NCBI RefSeq assembly: GCF_014518315.1
Contig: NZ_JACVEL010000002.1
Span: forward strand, 310,001 to 374,000
Length of the DNA: 64,000 nucleotides
Direction: 5' to 3'
DNA from: Taishania pollutisoli
GTDB taxonomy: Bacteria > Bacteroidota > Bacteroidia > Flavobacteriales_D > Crocinitomicaceae
Of this stretch, positions 7,760 to 15,834 are shown one piece after another. Positions within the stretch are counted from its first letter, which is position 1. Each line of letters starts with the position of its first letter. Below the pieces are notes generated by a model. The model saw only the letters and a program-made list of their open reading frames with translations, did no database searches and was not told the DNA's origin. Both the position numbers and the translations under genes were made by a program.

Positions 7760-8635
7760 TTACCAAAAAAATCGTTTCTCTTTGACTTGGTTAATAGCGT
7801 CAATCAATGCAGATGAGGACGTATAGCGTCGATCGAATGATTTCAGAAGTGTGTGTGTAACTTCTTCCCGGGACATTAAATTAGGTGCAGTCCGCCACTG
7901 TGGCTTGAAGCAAACATGCTGAATCCATTCGTTGAGTTGCCGGGGCATGGAAGAGTCAGCAGGAACCGGATGAGCCAGCTGCAAGTTGGTAAATACGCTC
8001 GGGTTGGTATGCGCAAGGGGTAACTTTCCGGTCCATAACCGATAGATTGTAATTCCCAATGCAAAATAATCAGTTGTCGGATTGATGAGGTCAATCCGGT
8101 TGAGAATTAACTCCGGAGCTGCAAATCCCAACGGAAAAATCAGTGAACGGGACTTGTCTGTTTGTTGGTGAACAGCCATTCCGAAATCAATTAAATGCAC
8201 CCGGAAGTTTTCCAACGTTCCTTCGATGAGAAAATTAGAAGGCTTCAGGTCACAATGAAAAATCTCCTGCGAATGAATAACATCCAGCAATTGTGCTGTT
8301 TTTGTAACAAATTGGCGGGTAAATTCCAGTCGTTTCTTTTTGGGGATTGTTTCCCAGAATTCTGCTACACCTATACCGGGTTGATACTGAAGCAGCAACG
8401 AAATCTGTTTACCTGTTTCATCAAAATTTACTACCCGGGGAAGTTCAGTGTGAAGAAAAGTAAACCGATGCTCATTTTTCAGTTGTTCCAATGCCTGTTC
8501 GGAGACCATTCCTTTTTTTGCCGTTTTCAATACATACAACTGGCCGGTATCTGTGTCTTCCACACGAAATACCTGCCCGAATTTTCTCCGTTTTGAACTC
8601 CCTAAAGGGGTGATAGTGTGTGAATTTAAGCGCAT
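7760..8635 (-). CDS. Serine/threonine protein kinase, non-RD type
   Basis: A 291-residue Hanks-type kinase. Residues visible: ATP-site lysine Lys37 (YVLKTAKK), catalytic loop HCDLKPSN (Asp129, Lys131, Asn134), metal-binding DFG at 150-152, and APE at 173-175. All catalytic residues are kept, but the Arg of the usual HRD is Cys128, so it is a non-RD kinase, which normally does not need activation-loop phosphorylation. The glycine-rich loop is degenerate (GSSKRRKFGQV). No membrane helix or sensor domain is attached, so it is cytosolic. A co-oriented secreted protein gene follows; a membrane-protein gene starts divergently 94 bases away. Confidence 0.88.
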   Translation of the reverse strand: MRLNSHTITPLGSSKRRKFGQVFRVEDTDTGQLYVLKTAKKGMVSEQALEQLKNEHRFTFLHTELPRVVNFDETGKQISLLLQYQPGIGVAEFWETIPKKKRLEFTRQFVTKTAQLLDVIHSQEIFHCDLKPSNFLIEGTLENFRVHLIDFGMAVHQQTDKSRSLIFPLGFAAPELILNRIDLINPTTDYFALGITIYRLWTGKLPLAHTNPSVFTNLQLAHPVPADSSMPRQLNEWIQHVCFKPQWRTAPNLMSREEVTHTLLKSFDRRYTSSSALIDAINQVKEKRFFW

Positions 8636-8729
8636 AAACTTCTCCCGATAATTTTTTGAATAGACTATTTTTTCTTAAGTTAGCTAAAATAATCATTATC
8701 CACATTGGAAGACCTATTCAATAAATACC

Positions 8730-9179
8730 ATGAAAGAAATAACCATCAAACAAACCCTGCTGGTTGTACTGATATTTGCTTGTTTGTCAATTGGCTTTGA
8801 CGTGTTTCGCAAATTGGTACACCATTCATTTGACCTGAGCCACGTAATGAATTACGAGACCTTACTGTTCGAAGTGGCGCTCGAGTTTAAAACGATTTTT
8901 TTCACAGGCTTTATAACGACTTTAATTGTGAGAAAATTAGACTTTAACCAAATCAGAACAGTGTTGCTGTTGTTCTTTATTTTTGCATTTCTCTATTGCT
9001 TTATCAGTTACCTTTTTTCACTGTTTATATTTTTCTTTTTATCCGGTAAGCAGGAAAACCTTTACTTAAACTTTTATGACTCATTTGTCCGGTTTCTGCC
9101 CAATGGATTCAGTCAGGCAATTTTATTTTCATTGGTTTTGATCTTATTTATTCGCCGAACGATTGAAAAACAGTACTAA
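8730..9179 (+). CDS. Small four-helix membrane protein of unknown function
   Basis: A 149-residue protein that is nearly all membrane: hydrophobic helices at about residues 7-25, 48-68, 78-108 and 126-143. I recognise no family. It starts divergently from the Ser/Thr kinase gene and ends 14 bases before the sugar-kinase gene, so it probably heads a forward operon running to the acyltransferase at 11258. Confidence 0.6.
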   Translation: MKEITIKQTLLVVLIFACLSIGFDVFRKLVHHSFDLSHVMNYETLLFEVALEFKTIFFTGFITTLIVRKLDFNQIRTVLLLFFIFAFLYCFISYLFSLFIFFFLSGKQENLYLNFYDSFVRFLPNGFSQAILFSLVLILFIRRTIEKQY

Positions 9180-9193
9180 CTTTAGCCGCTGAA

Positions 9194-10015
9194 ATGAAGT
9201 TCAGACAACTGATAGCGGAAAGTGGCGGTACCAAAACCGATTGGTGCGGGGTTGATTTTGATCAGCAATTGCATCGGTTTACAACCGAATCCTACCATCC
9301 GCAACGGGTGGTAGATACAACTTTTTTACAGCGACAGAGGGAATTCTGGAAGCACTATGATCTCAGTGAGTGTTTCCTGCATTTTTATGGTGCGGGATGC
9401 CTGCGGGAAGAAAATCAACAGAAAATGAAAACAGCGCTCAAATCGTTCGGATTTTCAGAAATACTGGTCGAATCGGATTTATTTGCAGCAGCTCGCGCAG
9501 TGGGAGAGCAGGATGCAATGATTGCCATTTGCGGCACCGGAAGCGTTCTGTTTAAAATTGAATACGATCAATTGACAGAGCTCAGGGGAGGAACAGGCTG
9601 GGAAAAAGGAGACGAAGGAAGTGGCTTCTATTTTGGGAAACTACTGGTGTCACGTTTGATGGAAAACAATGGGCAATATCCTGAAATCCGGCAAATTGTT
9701 GAACAGTGGAAAAGTTTAAAAGAACTGGAAGATAGCTACAATACGCCAGCCTCCAAAGAACTCTATTCACAGCTGCCCCGGCTGTTTACGGCACATCAAT
9801 CTCACCCGTTGATTGCAGGGATTCACCTGGAAAATGTACACCTGTTTCTCGAATTGTATGCACACGAATGCGATGCGATCGGGTTTGTCGGCAGTTATGC
9901 GTTTTACATGCAGGATTTTTTTCGTCTGGCATGCACACAACGGAATATCCGGCCTGTAACATTTATTGAGCGGCCGATTGATGTGATTATTAAAAAGACA
10001 TATCTCATTAATTAG
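9194..10015 (+). CDS. BadF/BadG-type ATPase, probable N-acetylglucosamine kinase
   Basis: A 273-residue actin-fold sugar kinase. The phosphate-1 motif ESGGTKTDW is at residues 10-18, the ATP-binding ICGTGSV at about 114-120 and GTGWEKGDEGSGF follows; this last motif is typical of the N-acetylglucosamine-kinase branch of the BadF/BadG/BcrA/BcrD family. It probably phosphorylates an amino sugar recovered from cell-wall turnover or outside. A near-consensus -7 box TAACTTTA overlaps the stop of the preceding gene. The link to the GlmU-like gene 2 kb upstream is only thematic. Confidence 0.8.
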   Translation: MKFRQLIAESGGTKTDWCGVDFDQQLHRFTTESYHPQRVVDTTFLQRQREFWKHYDLSECFLHFYGAGCLREENQQKMKTALKSFGFSEILVESDLFAAARAVGEQDAMIAICGTGSVLFKIEYDQLTELRGGTGWEKGDEGSGFYFGKLLVSRLMENNGQYPEIRQIVEQWKSLKELEDSYNTPASKELYSQLPRLFTAHQSHPLIAGIHLENVHLFLELYAHECDAIGFVGSYAFYMQDFFRLACTQRNIRPVTFIERPIDVIIKKTYLIN

Positions 10016-10118
10016 CTTGCAATTAGCAAGACGACGGGGAACTATTTCAATTTTTAATGCGTATTTATACCTGTTTATTTATTTTTTTTTTGCAATTTGC
10101 GCTTTCGAAACAGAAAAA

Positions 10119-10511
10119 ATGGAACATCTATTAGTAGAATCAACCTCTCATACGCCTTATATATCATTCAACTCTGAGTTGGGGGTAATGGAAATAAAAG
10201 GAAGATCAATCCCCGAACAGGCGGATGATTTTTGGTTACCTGTTTTAAACTGGTTTGAATCCTATGTCCAAATGCCTGCAAAACAAACCATATTCAGAAT
10301 TGATTTGGAATACTTTAATATTTCTTCTTCGAAGCGGATTTTATTTTTGTTGTACAAATTAAATAACCTTGCAAAGATCACGGAATCTGTTAAAGTAGAA
10401 TGGTATTACCGTGAGGACGATGAAGATATGTATGAGGTCGGGAATGACTACGCATATATGGTAAAAGTTCCTTTTGATTTCATCATGTACAAAGAGCCTG
10501 AATTTGCTTAA
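10119..10511 (+). CDS. SiaC-like regulatory protein (DUF1987) with a changed phosphosite
   Basis: A 130-residue protein starting at the ATG at 10119; the longer reading frame upstream (from a TTG at 10017) gives a hydrophobic stretch absent from the family and is rejected. SiaC-family proteins are STAS-like switch proteins, phosphorylated by a SiaB-type kinase and dephosphorylated by a SpoIIE-type phosphatase (SiaA) to control c-di-GMP and aggregation in Pseudomonas. Family features are visible: TPYISFNSELGVMEIKGRS, FWLPVLNWFESYV and WYYREDDEDMYEVGNDY. The phosphosite motif, N-T-S-S in SiaC (Thr68), reads F-N-I-S-S here, with Ile68. It lies 104 bases after the sugar kinase and 12 before plsC. 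Confidence 0.82.
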   Translation: MEHLLVESTSHTPYISFNSELGVMEIKGRSIPEQADDFWLPVLNWFESYVQMPAKQTIFRIDLEYFNISSSKRILFLLYKLNNLAKITESVKVEWYYREDDEDMYEVGNDYAYMVKVPFDFIMYKEPEFA

Positions 10512-10523
10512 TCAACTATATTG

Positions 10524-11258
10524 ATGCGATTAGTTTTTGGATTTCTCCTTTCTCCGGTATTTTACGTTGTATTCGGATTATTTCTTATTGTATTTCACCC
10601 GATACAATGGGTGTGTTACAAGTTGTTTGGATACAACGCACACAAAAAAAGTGTGGATGTTCTGAATTTCTTTCTGACGTATTCAGCTCTCTTGCTATTC
10701 AACGTCCCGCGATTAAAAAACAGGTTTGAATTGCCCAAAGGAAGACCGATCATCTTTGTTTCCAATCACCAAAGCACGTTTGATATTCCCGGACTAATTT
10801 TCTTTTTCAGAAAATACCAGGGAAAATTCATCTCAAAGATCGAATTAGCGAAATCGAAGATTCCAAGCATTGCTTTTAATCTGAAAGTAGGGGGTGGGGC
10901 AAACATCGATCGGAAAGATTCCGAGCAATCCATCGGAGAGATCAAAAAACTGGCGAAACGAATGAAAAAATATAAATGGTCAGCATTTATATTCCCGGAA
11001 GGAACACGTGCAAAAGACGGTAAAATGAAAGCATTTCAGGTCGGAGGTATTTCTACAATTGCGACGATTTGCCCGGAAGCATTGATTGTGCCTGTTGCCA
11101 TCAAAGGGTCACTGGAAATGGCCAAAAAAGGATTTTTTCCCTTATTGCCGTTTCATAAAATGACGTGGGAAGTACTTTCTCCGATTGAAATCAAAGGAAG
11201 AGACATTCAGGATGTGGTGAAAGAAGCGGAAGATTCAATCCGTAAAGTAGTCGAGTAA
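10524..11258 (+). CDS. plsC: 1-acyl-sn-glycerol-3-phosphate acyltransferase
   Basis: A 244-residue PlsC-family acyltransferase with N-terminal membrane helices (about residues 5-30 and 45-60), the acyltransferase motif NHQSTFD at residues 81-87 (the HX4D catalytic pair His82/Asp87) and the glycerophosphate-binding FPEGTR later on. It makes phosphatidic acid from lysophosphatidic acid at the inner membrane. The start is the ATG at 10524; a TTG directly in front of it is not needed. It is 12 bases downstream of the SiaC-like gene, so co-translated with it, and meets the convergent YcxB-like gene after 13 bases with no visible terminator. Confidence 0.9.
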   Translation: MRLVFGFLLSPVFYVVFGLFLIVFHPIQWVCYKLFGYNAHKKSVDVLNFFLTYSALLLFNVPRLKNRFELPKGRPIIFVSNHQSTFDIPGLIFFFRKYQGKFISKIELAKSKIPSIAFNLKVGGGANIDRKDSEQSIGEIKKLAKRMKKYKWSAFIFPEGTRAKDGKMKAFQVGGISTIATICPEALIVPVAIKGSLEMAKKGFFPLLPFHKMTWEVLSPIEIKGRDIQDVVKEAEDSIRKVVE

Positions 11259-11271
11259 AACGATCAGGAAT

Positions 11272-11817
11272 TTATTTCCATTTCCATTCATTATCAATTG
11301 TATAATCAACCTTCAGGTGCTGTGCCAGTTTTTGTAGGCGAGCTCTCAATTGCTGCTGCTCGGCAATCTGTTCCTTCGGAATAAAAAACGTGCTGCCCCC
11401 TTTTAATCTGATCAGAAACAATTCACCGATTTCCTGCATCCTTTCAATTTCAGAAACAGGAGTTTTATTTTCATTTTGGTGTTCTCTTGCAAACAGGAAA
11501 TCGTTGGTTATTTCCATGGAGAGTGTATTTTCGAAACGGTTTTTCATGTGTTCCCGGATAAATGTCGCAAAGTGCTTGCGGTAACTTTTTCGCTCCCACA
11601 ACGGATAAAACAAAATCCAGAGAACAGCTCCTGATAAGAAGGAAATAGCGGCTACTTTCTGACCGGTTACAACTCCCACAATCGCAATCAGAACGTAAAA
11701 AACAGGAATCACGTACTTGGTTTTCTGCCGCTTTTTCCGGATGTTGTCAGAAATTGAAGCTAAAAACAATTGAAGTGTTACCAGGTCTTTTTCTTGAATG
11801 TTAAATGTTACCGTCAT
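11272..11817 (-). CDS. YcxB-like two-helix membrane protein
   Basis: The likely start is the ATG at 11815-11817 (MTVTFNIQEKDLVTLQLF), giving 181 residues; the 31 extra upstream residues are basic and atypical. Two membrane helices lie at about residues 36-53 and 58-76, followed by a basic turn and a C-terminal domain with SMEITNDFLFAREHQNENK and the YcxB-like GSTFFIPKEQI. YcxB-family proteins resemble PH-like bacterial membrane proteins of unknown function. Monocistronic by position, convergent with plsC. Confidence 0.65.
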   Translation of the reverse strand: MTVTFNIQEKDLVTLQLFLASISDNIRKKRQKTKYVIPVFYVLIAIVGVVTGQKVAAISFLSGAVLWILFYPLWERKSYRKHFATFIREHMKNRFENTLSMEITNDFLFAREHQNENKTPVSEIERMQEIGELFLIRLKGGSTFFIPKEQIAEQQQLRARLQKLAQHLKVDYTIDNEWKWK

Positions 11818-11934
11818 GAGATTACTTGATCGTTTATGGAAGTGTTGATGATTCTTTTGCTGCGCTAATTTATAAATTCCATGGATTCTTTTAATCTTTT
11901 CAATCCTCAAATTTTCTCAGTCTTTTCTTTTCAT

Positions 11935-11942
11935 TAAATTTG
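11935..11942 (+). promoter_or_regulatory. -7 promoter box of the acyl-CoA carboxylase gene
   Basis: TAAATTTG is an exact TAnnTTTG match, 22 bases before the ATG at 11965. No clear -33 box was found. Confidence 0.5.
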
Positions 11943-11964
11943 TTGCAGTTAATCGAAATAAACT

Positions 11965-13608
11965 ATGGCAATATCTCAAAAAGAGTTAGAAATCAATATC
12001 AATGATGATGATATGCGCTTGAAAATTAGCGCACTCGAGCGAACATTAGCAAAAATATATGAAGGTGGAGGTAAAAAGCGCATTGAAAAACTTCACGAAC
12101 AAGGAAAACTGACGGCCAGAGAACGGATCGACCTCCTGTTAGACCCCAACACGGAACGGATCGAGATTGGAGCACTGGCAGGTTACGAAATGTACCCGGA
12201 ACATGGCGGATGTCCTTCTGGTGGCGTTGTCATCGTAATTGGTTATGTGAGGGGAAAACAGTGCATTGTCGTGGCAAATGATGCGACAGTAAAAGCCGGT
12301 GCATGGTTCCCGATTACCGGGAAGAAAAACCTGCGTGCGCAGGAGATTGCAATGGAAAACCGCCTGCCGATCATTTACCTGGTGGATAGTGCCGGAGTAT
12401 ACCTTCCGATGCAGGATGAAATTTTCCCGGATAAAGAACACTTCGGACGCATTTTCAGAAACAATGCCGTGATGAGCTCCATGGGAATCGTTCAGATTGC
12501 TGCTGTAATGGGAAGTTGTGTTGCCGGAGGTGCGTATTTGCCCATCATGTCAGATGAGTCGTTGATTGTCAACGGAACCGGAACGATTTTCCTTGCGGGA
12601 AGCTACCTCGTGAAAGCTGCGATCGGTGAATCAATTGACAACGAAACCTTAGGAGGTGCCACAACGCATACCTCCATTTCAGGTGTGTGTGATTACAAAA
12701 CGGAAAACGACCAGGAATGCCTGGCGACCATCCGGGATTTGATGGACAAGATCGGTCAGCCGGAAAATGCCGGATTTGACCGGAAAGAAAGCATTGCACC
12801 GAAGTTTGAGCCGAAATCTATTTATGGAATTATCCCTTCAGAACGCTCTAAACCATACAATGTAAAACATGTGATTGAGCGGTTGGTAGATAACTCCGAG
12901 TTCACCGAGTATAAATCCGATTACGGGAAATCAATCGTGTGTGCGTATGCCCGCATTGACGGATGGAGCGTGGGAATTGTAGCCAATCAACGGGAAATCA
13001 TTAAAACCGCTAAAGGTGAAATGCAATTCGGAGGAGTGATTTATTCCGATTCGGCAGATAAGGCGGCACGTTTTATCATGAATTGCAACCAGAAAAATAT
13101 TCCGTTGGTCTTCCTGCAGGATGTTACCGGTTTTATGGTCGGTTCCAAAAGTGAGCACGGAGGAATCATCAAGGATGGAGCAAAAATGGTAAACGCCATG
13201 GCCAATTCGGTTGTTCCTAAATTCACCGTTGTTGTTGGAAATTCATACGGAGCAGGAAACTACGCAATGTGCGGGAAAGCATACGATCCACGCTTGATTG
13301 TTGCCTGGCCGACAGCAGAAATTGCCGTGATGGGAGGTGCAGCGGCAGCAAAAGTGTTGTTGCAGATCGAAGTAGCGACGTTGAAAGGCAAAGGAGAAGA
13401 GATCACACCGGAGCGGGAGAAAGAACTTTTCGATACCATTAAGAGCCGTTACGACAAGCAAATTTCACCTTACTATGCCGCAAGCCGCTTATGGGTAGAT
13501 GCGATTATTGATCCGATTGAAACGCGGAAAGTAATTTCCATGGGAATTGAGATGGCCAATCACAAAAAAGCAGAGAAGCCGTATAATGTTGGTGTGATCC
13601 AAACGTGA
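11965..13608 (+). CDS. Acyl-CoA carboxylase carboxyltransferase (beta) subunit, methylcrotonyl-CoA type
   Basis: A 547-residue biotin-dependent carboxyltransferase with the two crotonase-like halves of the family. The stretches ANDATVKAGAWFPITGKKNL, RAQEIAMENRLP, MQDEIFPDKEHFGRIFRNNA and VMGSCVAGGAYLPIMSDE resemble the beta subunit of 3-methylcrotonyl-CoA carboxylase (leucine breakdown) more than propionyl-CoA carboxylase; both belong to one superfamily, so the substrate is inferred. The second half holds FLQDVTGFMVGSKSEHGGII, which forms the CoA/biotin site. The biotin carboxylase/carrier subunit is not nearby. Length fits the family (about 535-545). Confidence 0.88.
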   Translation: MAISQKELEININDDDMRLKISALERTLAKIYEGGGKKRIEKLHEQGKLTARERIDLLLDPNTERIEIGALAGYEMYPEHGGCPSGGVVIVIGYVRGKQCIVVANDATVKAGAWFPITGKKNLRAQEIAMENRLPIIYLVDSAGVYLPMQDEIFPDKEHFGRIFRNNAVMSSMGIVQIAAVMGSCVAGGAYLPIMSDESLIVNGTGTIFLAGSYLVKAAIGESIDNETLGGATTHTSISGVCDYKTENDQECLATIRDLMDKIGQPENAGFDRKESIAPKFEPKSIYGIIPSERSKPYNVKHVIERLVDNSEFTEYKSDYGKSIVCAYARIDGWSVGIVANQREIIKTAKGEMQFGGVIYSDSADKAARFIMNCNQKNIPLVFLQDVTGFMVGSKSEHGGIIKDGAKMVNAMANSVVPKFTVVVGNSYGAGNYAMCGKAYDPRLIVAWPTAEIAVMGGAAAAKVLLQIEVATLKGKGEEITPEREKELFDTIKSRYDKQISPYYAASRLWVDAIIDPIETRKVISMGIEMANHKKAEKPYNVGVIQT

Positions 13609-13628
13609 TCATTGATTTTTGAATATTA

Positions 13629-13650
13629 GGGGCGATGGATGGATTGCCCC
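13629..13650 (+). terminator. Hairpin after the carboxylase gene, possible terminator
   Basis: GGGGCGAT (13629-13636) pairs with ATTGCCCC (13643-13650), 8 base pairs with one G-T wobble, over a 6-base loop. No T-run follows, so it is not a classical terminator; it also abuts the inverted-repeat element that begins at 13653 and could belong to it. Confidence 0.35.
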
Positions 13651-13652
13651 AG

Positions 13653-13859
13653 GGCAAACGCATTTAACTTTTGGGCTCATTTAAACGTTTAGCAAGATAA
13701 GAAGGCATAAATAATGCATTTAACCTGTTCTCGCAAAGACGCAAAGGTGCCAAGACGCAATCTGAATAAACCAATACCTTTGCGACTTCGCGGCTTGGCG
13801 AGCTATTTCTATACAAATCATTAAAGAAATTAGCGTGAAAAATTTTAAATGCGTTTGCC
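13653..13859. repeat. Nested inverted-repeat element, MITE-like
   Basis: The element has perfect 15-bp terminal inverted repeats, GGCAAACGCATTTAA at 13653-13667 and its exact complement at 13845-13859. Inside it is a second imperfect palindrome (13730-13760 against 13777-13803) whose arms are built from 7-bp units of the type CGCAAAG, and the word GCATTTAAC occurs twice (13660-13668 and 13716-13724 region). It holds no open reading frame of note, fills most of the only gene-free stretch near 300 bases, and resembles non-autonomous mobile or REP-like elements. Transposase is absent. I see only this copy in the window. Confidence 0.65.
13730..13803. repeat. Inner palindrome of CGCnAAG heptads
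   Basis: Left arm 13730-13760 reads CTCGCAAAGACGCAAAGG and on; right arm 13777-13803 read on the other strand gives CTCGCCAAGCCGCGAAG and on. Both are runs of a degenerate 7-base unit CGC-N-AAG-N in register, separated by a 16-base loop. Similar heptad palindromes occur as intergenic repeats in many Bacteroidota genomes (my recollection). Confidence 0.7.
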
Positions 13860-13894
13860 TTGTTGATTGTCCCTTTTCGTTTTTATTATTTTGT

Positions 13895-13902
13895 TATTTT
13901 TG
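13895..13902 (+). promoter_or_regulatory. -7 promoter box 4 bases before the start codon
   Basis: TATTTTTG is an exact TAnnTTTG match and ends only 4 bases before the ATG at 13907, so the mRNA would start at or within the start codon (leaderless). It lies just outside the right end of the inverted-repeat element. Confidence 0.55.
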
Positions 13903-13906
13903 TACC

Positions 13907-14158
13907 ATGCGATTAGTAAAGGATATTCCACATCAGCAATACAAAATCCAGATTTTTCACTACAATGGAAAATACATTGTAAAAATTGAACTGGGACAGT
14001 TTGAACAGACCTTTAAGGTTGGTGAAACAGATGTTTTTGGTCTTGAAGATGTTGAACGCATGATCTCGCAGGAATTATTAATCAACACACTACATCGCTT
14101 TGTGCAAATGCGCAACGATTGGGAAGAAGCATTTAAACATAAAAATACAATCAAATGA
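13907..14158 (+). CDS. Conserved small hypothetical protein
   Basis: An 83-residue protein starting MRLVKDIPHQQYKIQIFHYN. I choose this ATG because an exact promoter box lies 4 bases upstream; the longer frame from 13835 would place its first codons upstream of the promoter and inside the repeat element. The protein is mixed beta then helical, with a charged C-terminus, and has no recognised domain. Its last codon overlaps the next start (ATGA at 14155), so it is translationally coupled to the OmpH-like lipoprotein gene. Confidence 0.65.
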   Translation: MRLVKDIPHQQYKIQIFHYNGKYIVKIELGQFEQTFKVGETDVFGLEDVERMISQELLINTLHRFVQMRNDWEEAFKHKNTIK

Positions 14159-14745
14159 AGAAACTACTTTTTGTAGGAGCGGTAGCAGCATCACTGGTGG
14201 CATGTAAATCCGGTAAAAAAGAAGACAAAGCAGAACAAGCAGATATCAAAACAGAAGCTGCCAATATTGAAGGTGGCGTGAAAATCGCTTATTACATTCT
14301 TGATTCCGTTGCGGAAAATTTTGACGTGTACAAAACCGAATTGGAAGTGTTTGAAAAAGAAGGTGCTAAGTTGCAAGCGCAGCTGGAAGGAATGCAGGCT
14401 GAATACCAAAGCGTATATGTATCCTATGAAGATGGTGCCCGTAAACAAATCCTGACTCCGAACCAAATGGCGAGCTACGAGCAAAAACTAGGAGCACTAC
14501 AACAAAAAATGGGTGATTTTCAAAATACGAAAATGGTTGCTTTCCAGCAAAAACAAATGGACGCAACAACAGCTATTCAGAATAAGATCACAAAGTACAG
14601 CGAAGAATTCTCCAAACAAAATGGAATTGATTTGTTCTTTGTCAGCGGTACAGGAACGCAAATCGCTTACGCGAATCCGGGCATGGACTTGACAGTGAAA
14701 TTTGTTGCCTATATGAATGAGCAGGAAAAAACGGTTGGAAAATAA
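14155..14745 (+). CDS. OmpH/Skp-like periplasmic chaperone lipoprotein
   Basis: A 196-residue protein with a lipoprotein signal (ASLVACKSG, lipid-attached Cys17). After a charged linker, residues about 45-190 form the OmpH fold: strand AYYILDSVAENFDVYKTELE, a long coiled-coil hairpin (about 65-150) with many Gln/Lys/Glu, and a closing strand IDLFFVSGTGTQIAYANPGM. Skp-type chaperones hold outer-membrane proteins in the periplasm. Overlaps the preceding small gene by four bases and precedes the DUF4924 gene by nine. Confidence 0.82.
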   Translation: MKKLLFVGAVAASLVACKSGKKEDKAEQADIKTEAANIEGGVKIAYYILDSVAENFDVYKTELEVFEKEGAKLQAQLEGMQAEYQSVYVSYEDGARKQILTPNQMASYEQKLGALQQKMGDFQNTKMVAFQQKQMDATTAIQNKITKYSEEFSKQNGIDLFFVSGTGTQIAYANPGMDLTVKFVAYMNEQEKTVGK

Positions 14746-14754
14746 TTGAATTTT

Positions 14755-15306
14755 ATGCTGATTGCACAACAAAAACTGGAGGAAAACATTGCTGAGTACA
14801 TTTTGTACATGTACCAGGTAGAAGATGTCATTCGTGCGTATAATTTTGATTTGGATGCAATTATTGACCAGTATGTAAGACCTCAGTTGCCGGATGAATC
14901 ATTCATTCCTCAGTACACGAATTGGTACAAGGGATTGATCCGGGACATGAAAGATCAGTTGAAACAAAAGTCAGGACATTTACTGGAATTGAATGAAATC
15001 CTGGTGGAATTGAGCTTCTTGCACAATACGTTACTGGGACAAGTCAATGACACAAAATATAGCGGTTTGGTAGAGGCAGCTCAGCCTTTTATTGAAGAGT
15101 TTAAACAAAAATCGAACCTGAAAGATAAAAACGATGTCGAGTTGCTGTTCGGGGCAATGTACATGAAATTATTGCTGCGTTTGCAGAAAAAGGAAATTTC
15201 TCCCGAGACAGAAGAAGCATTTGATGCCATGCGGATCATGCTTGCTTACCTGGCACAGACCTATCACAAAATGAAACGCGGAGAATTGGATTTTCTAAGT
15301 AACTGA
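14755..15306 (+). CDS. DUF4924 family protein
   Basis: A 183-residue all-helical cytosolic protein, starting at the ATG at 14755 (MLIAQQKLEENIAEYILYMY). The family occurs almost only in Bacteroidota and its function is unknown. Motifs such as WYKGLIRDMKDQLKQKSGHL and the C-terminal AYLAQTYHKMKRGELDF fit DUF4924. It probably belongs to the same operon as the OmpH-like gene. Confidence 0.75.
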   Translation: MLIAQQKLEENIAEYILYMYQVEDVIRAYNFDLDAIIDQYVRPQLPDESFIPQYTNWYKGLIRDMKDQLKQKSGHLLELNEILVELSFLHNTLLGQVNDTKYSGLVEAAQPFIEEFKQKSNLKDKNDVELLFGAMYMKLLLRLQKKEISPETEEAFDAMRIMLAYLAQTYHKMKRGELDFLSN

Positions 15307-15348
15307 TGTCCTTTCTCTTTTCATAGGATCTTTCAAAACACCTAATGT

Positions 15349-15825
15349 ATGGAAGAATTACGTATTCAATACCAGTCGCTGGATTCGTGGAAACAGCTTC
15401 CCGATGAAGAAAAGAAACTTGTGGAAAAAGCGTATGGAGCGTCCGAAAAAGCATATGCACCTTATTCCAATTTTAATGTTGGAGCCTGCCTGTTACTGGA
15501 AGACGGCACAACCGTTTTAGGAAATAACCAGGAGAATGCTGCTTTTCCTTCCGGAACGTGTGCCGAACGTACGGCTCTATTCTATGCAGGAGCAAACTTC
15601 CCGGACAAAAAAATTAAAACGCTGGTGGTCGTTGCAAAAGGAGATTTTGTGGACATCGATCGTATTTTGTCTCCCTGCGGAGGATGTCGACAGGTCATGC
15701 TGGAGTCGGAAAAACGACAGGAAACACCGATTAAAGTAATCCTGGTGAGTCAGAATGAACGAACAATTGCCTTGAACTCAGTGAGTGATTTATTGCCGTT
15801 TGCATTCAGCAATTCAAAAAAATAA
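15349..15825 (+). CDS. cdd: Cytidine deaminase
   Basis: A 158-residue zinc-dependent cytidine deaminase. The active site is visible as TCAERTA (Cys71 zinc ligand, Glu73 catalytic) and PCGGCRQ (Cys110 and Cys113 zinc ligands); YAPYSNFNVGACL binds the substrate. It converts cytidine and deoxycytidine to uridine forms in pyrimidine salvage. The N-terminus is about 20 residues longer than in the shortest tetrameric enzymes, as is usual in Bacteroidota. It follows the DUF4924 gene by 42 bases. Confidence 0.92.
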   Translation: MEELRIQYQSLDSWKQLPDEEKKLVEKAYGASEKAYAPYSNFNVGACLLLEDGTTVLGNNQENAAFPSGTCAERTALFYAGANFPDKKIKTLVVVAKGDFVDIDRILSPCGGCRQVMLESEKRQETPIKVILVSQNERTIALNSVSDLLPFAFSNSKK

Positions 15826-15834
15826 TAAGGACGC

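Noticed and set aside
10017-10118. N-terminal extension of the SiaC-like protein
   Set aside because: The extension begins with TTG and is a hydrophobic stretch foreign to the family; the ATG at 10119 gives the family length.
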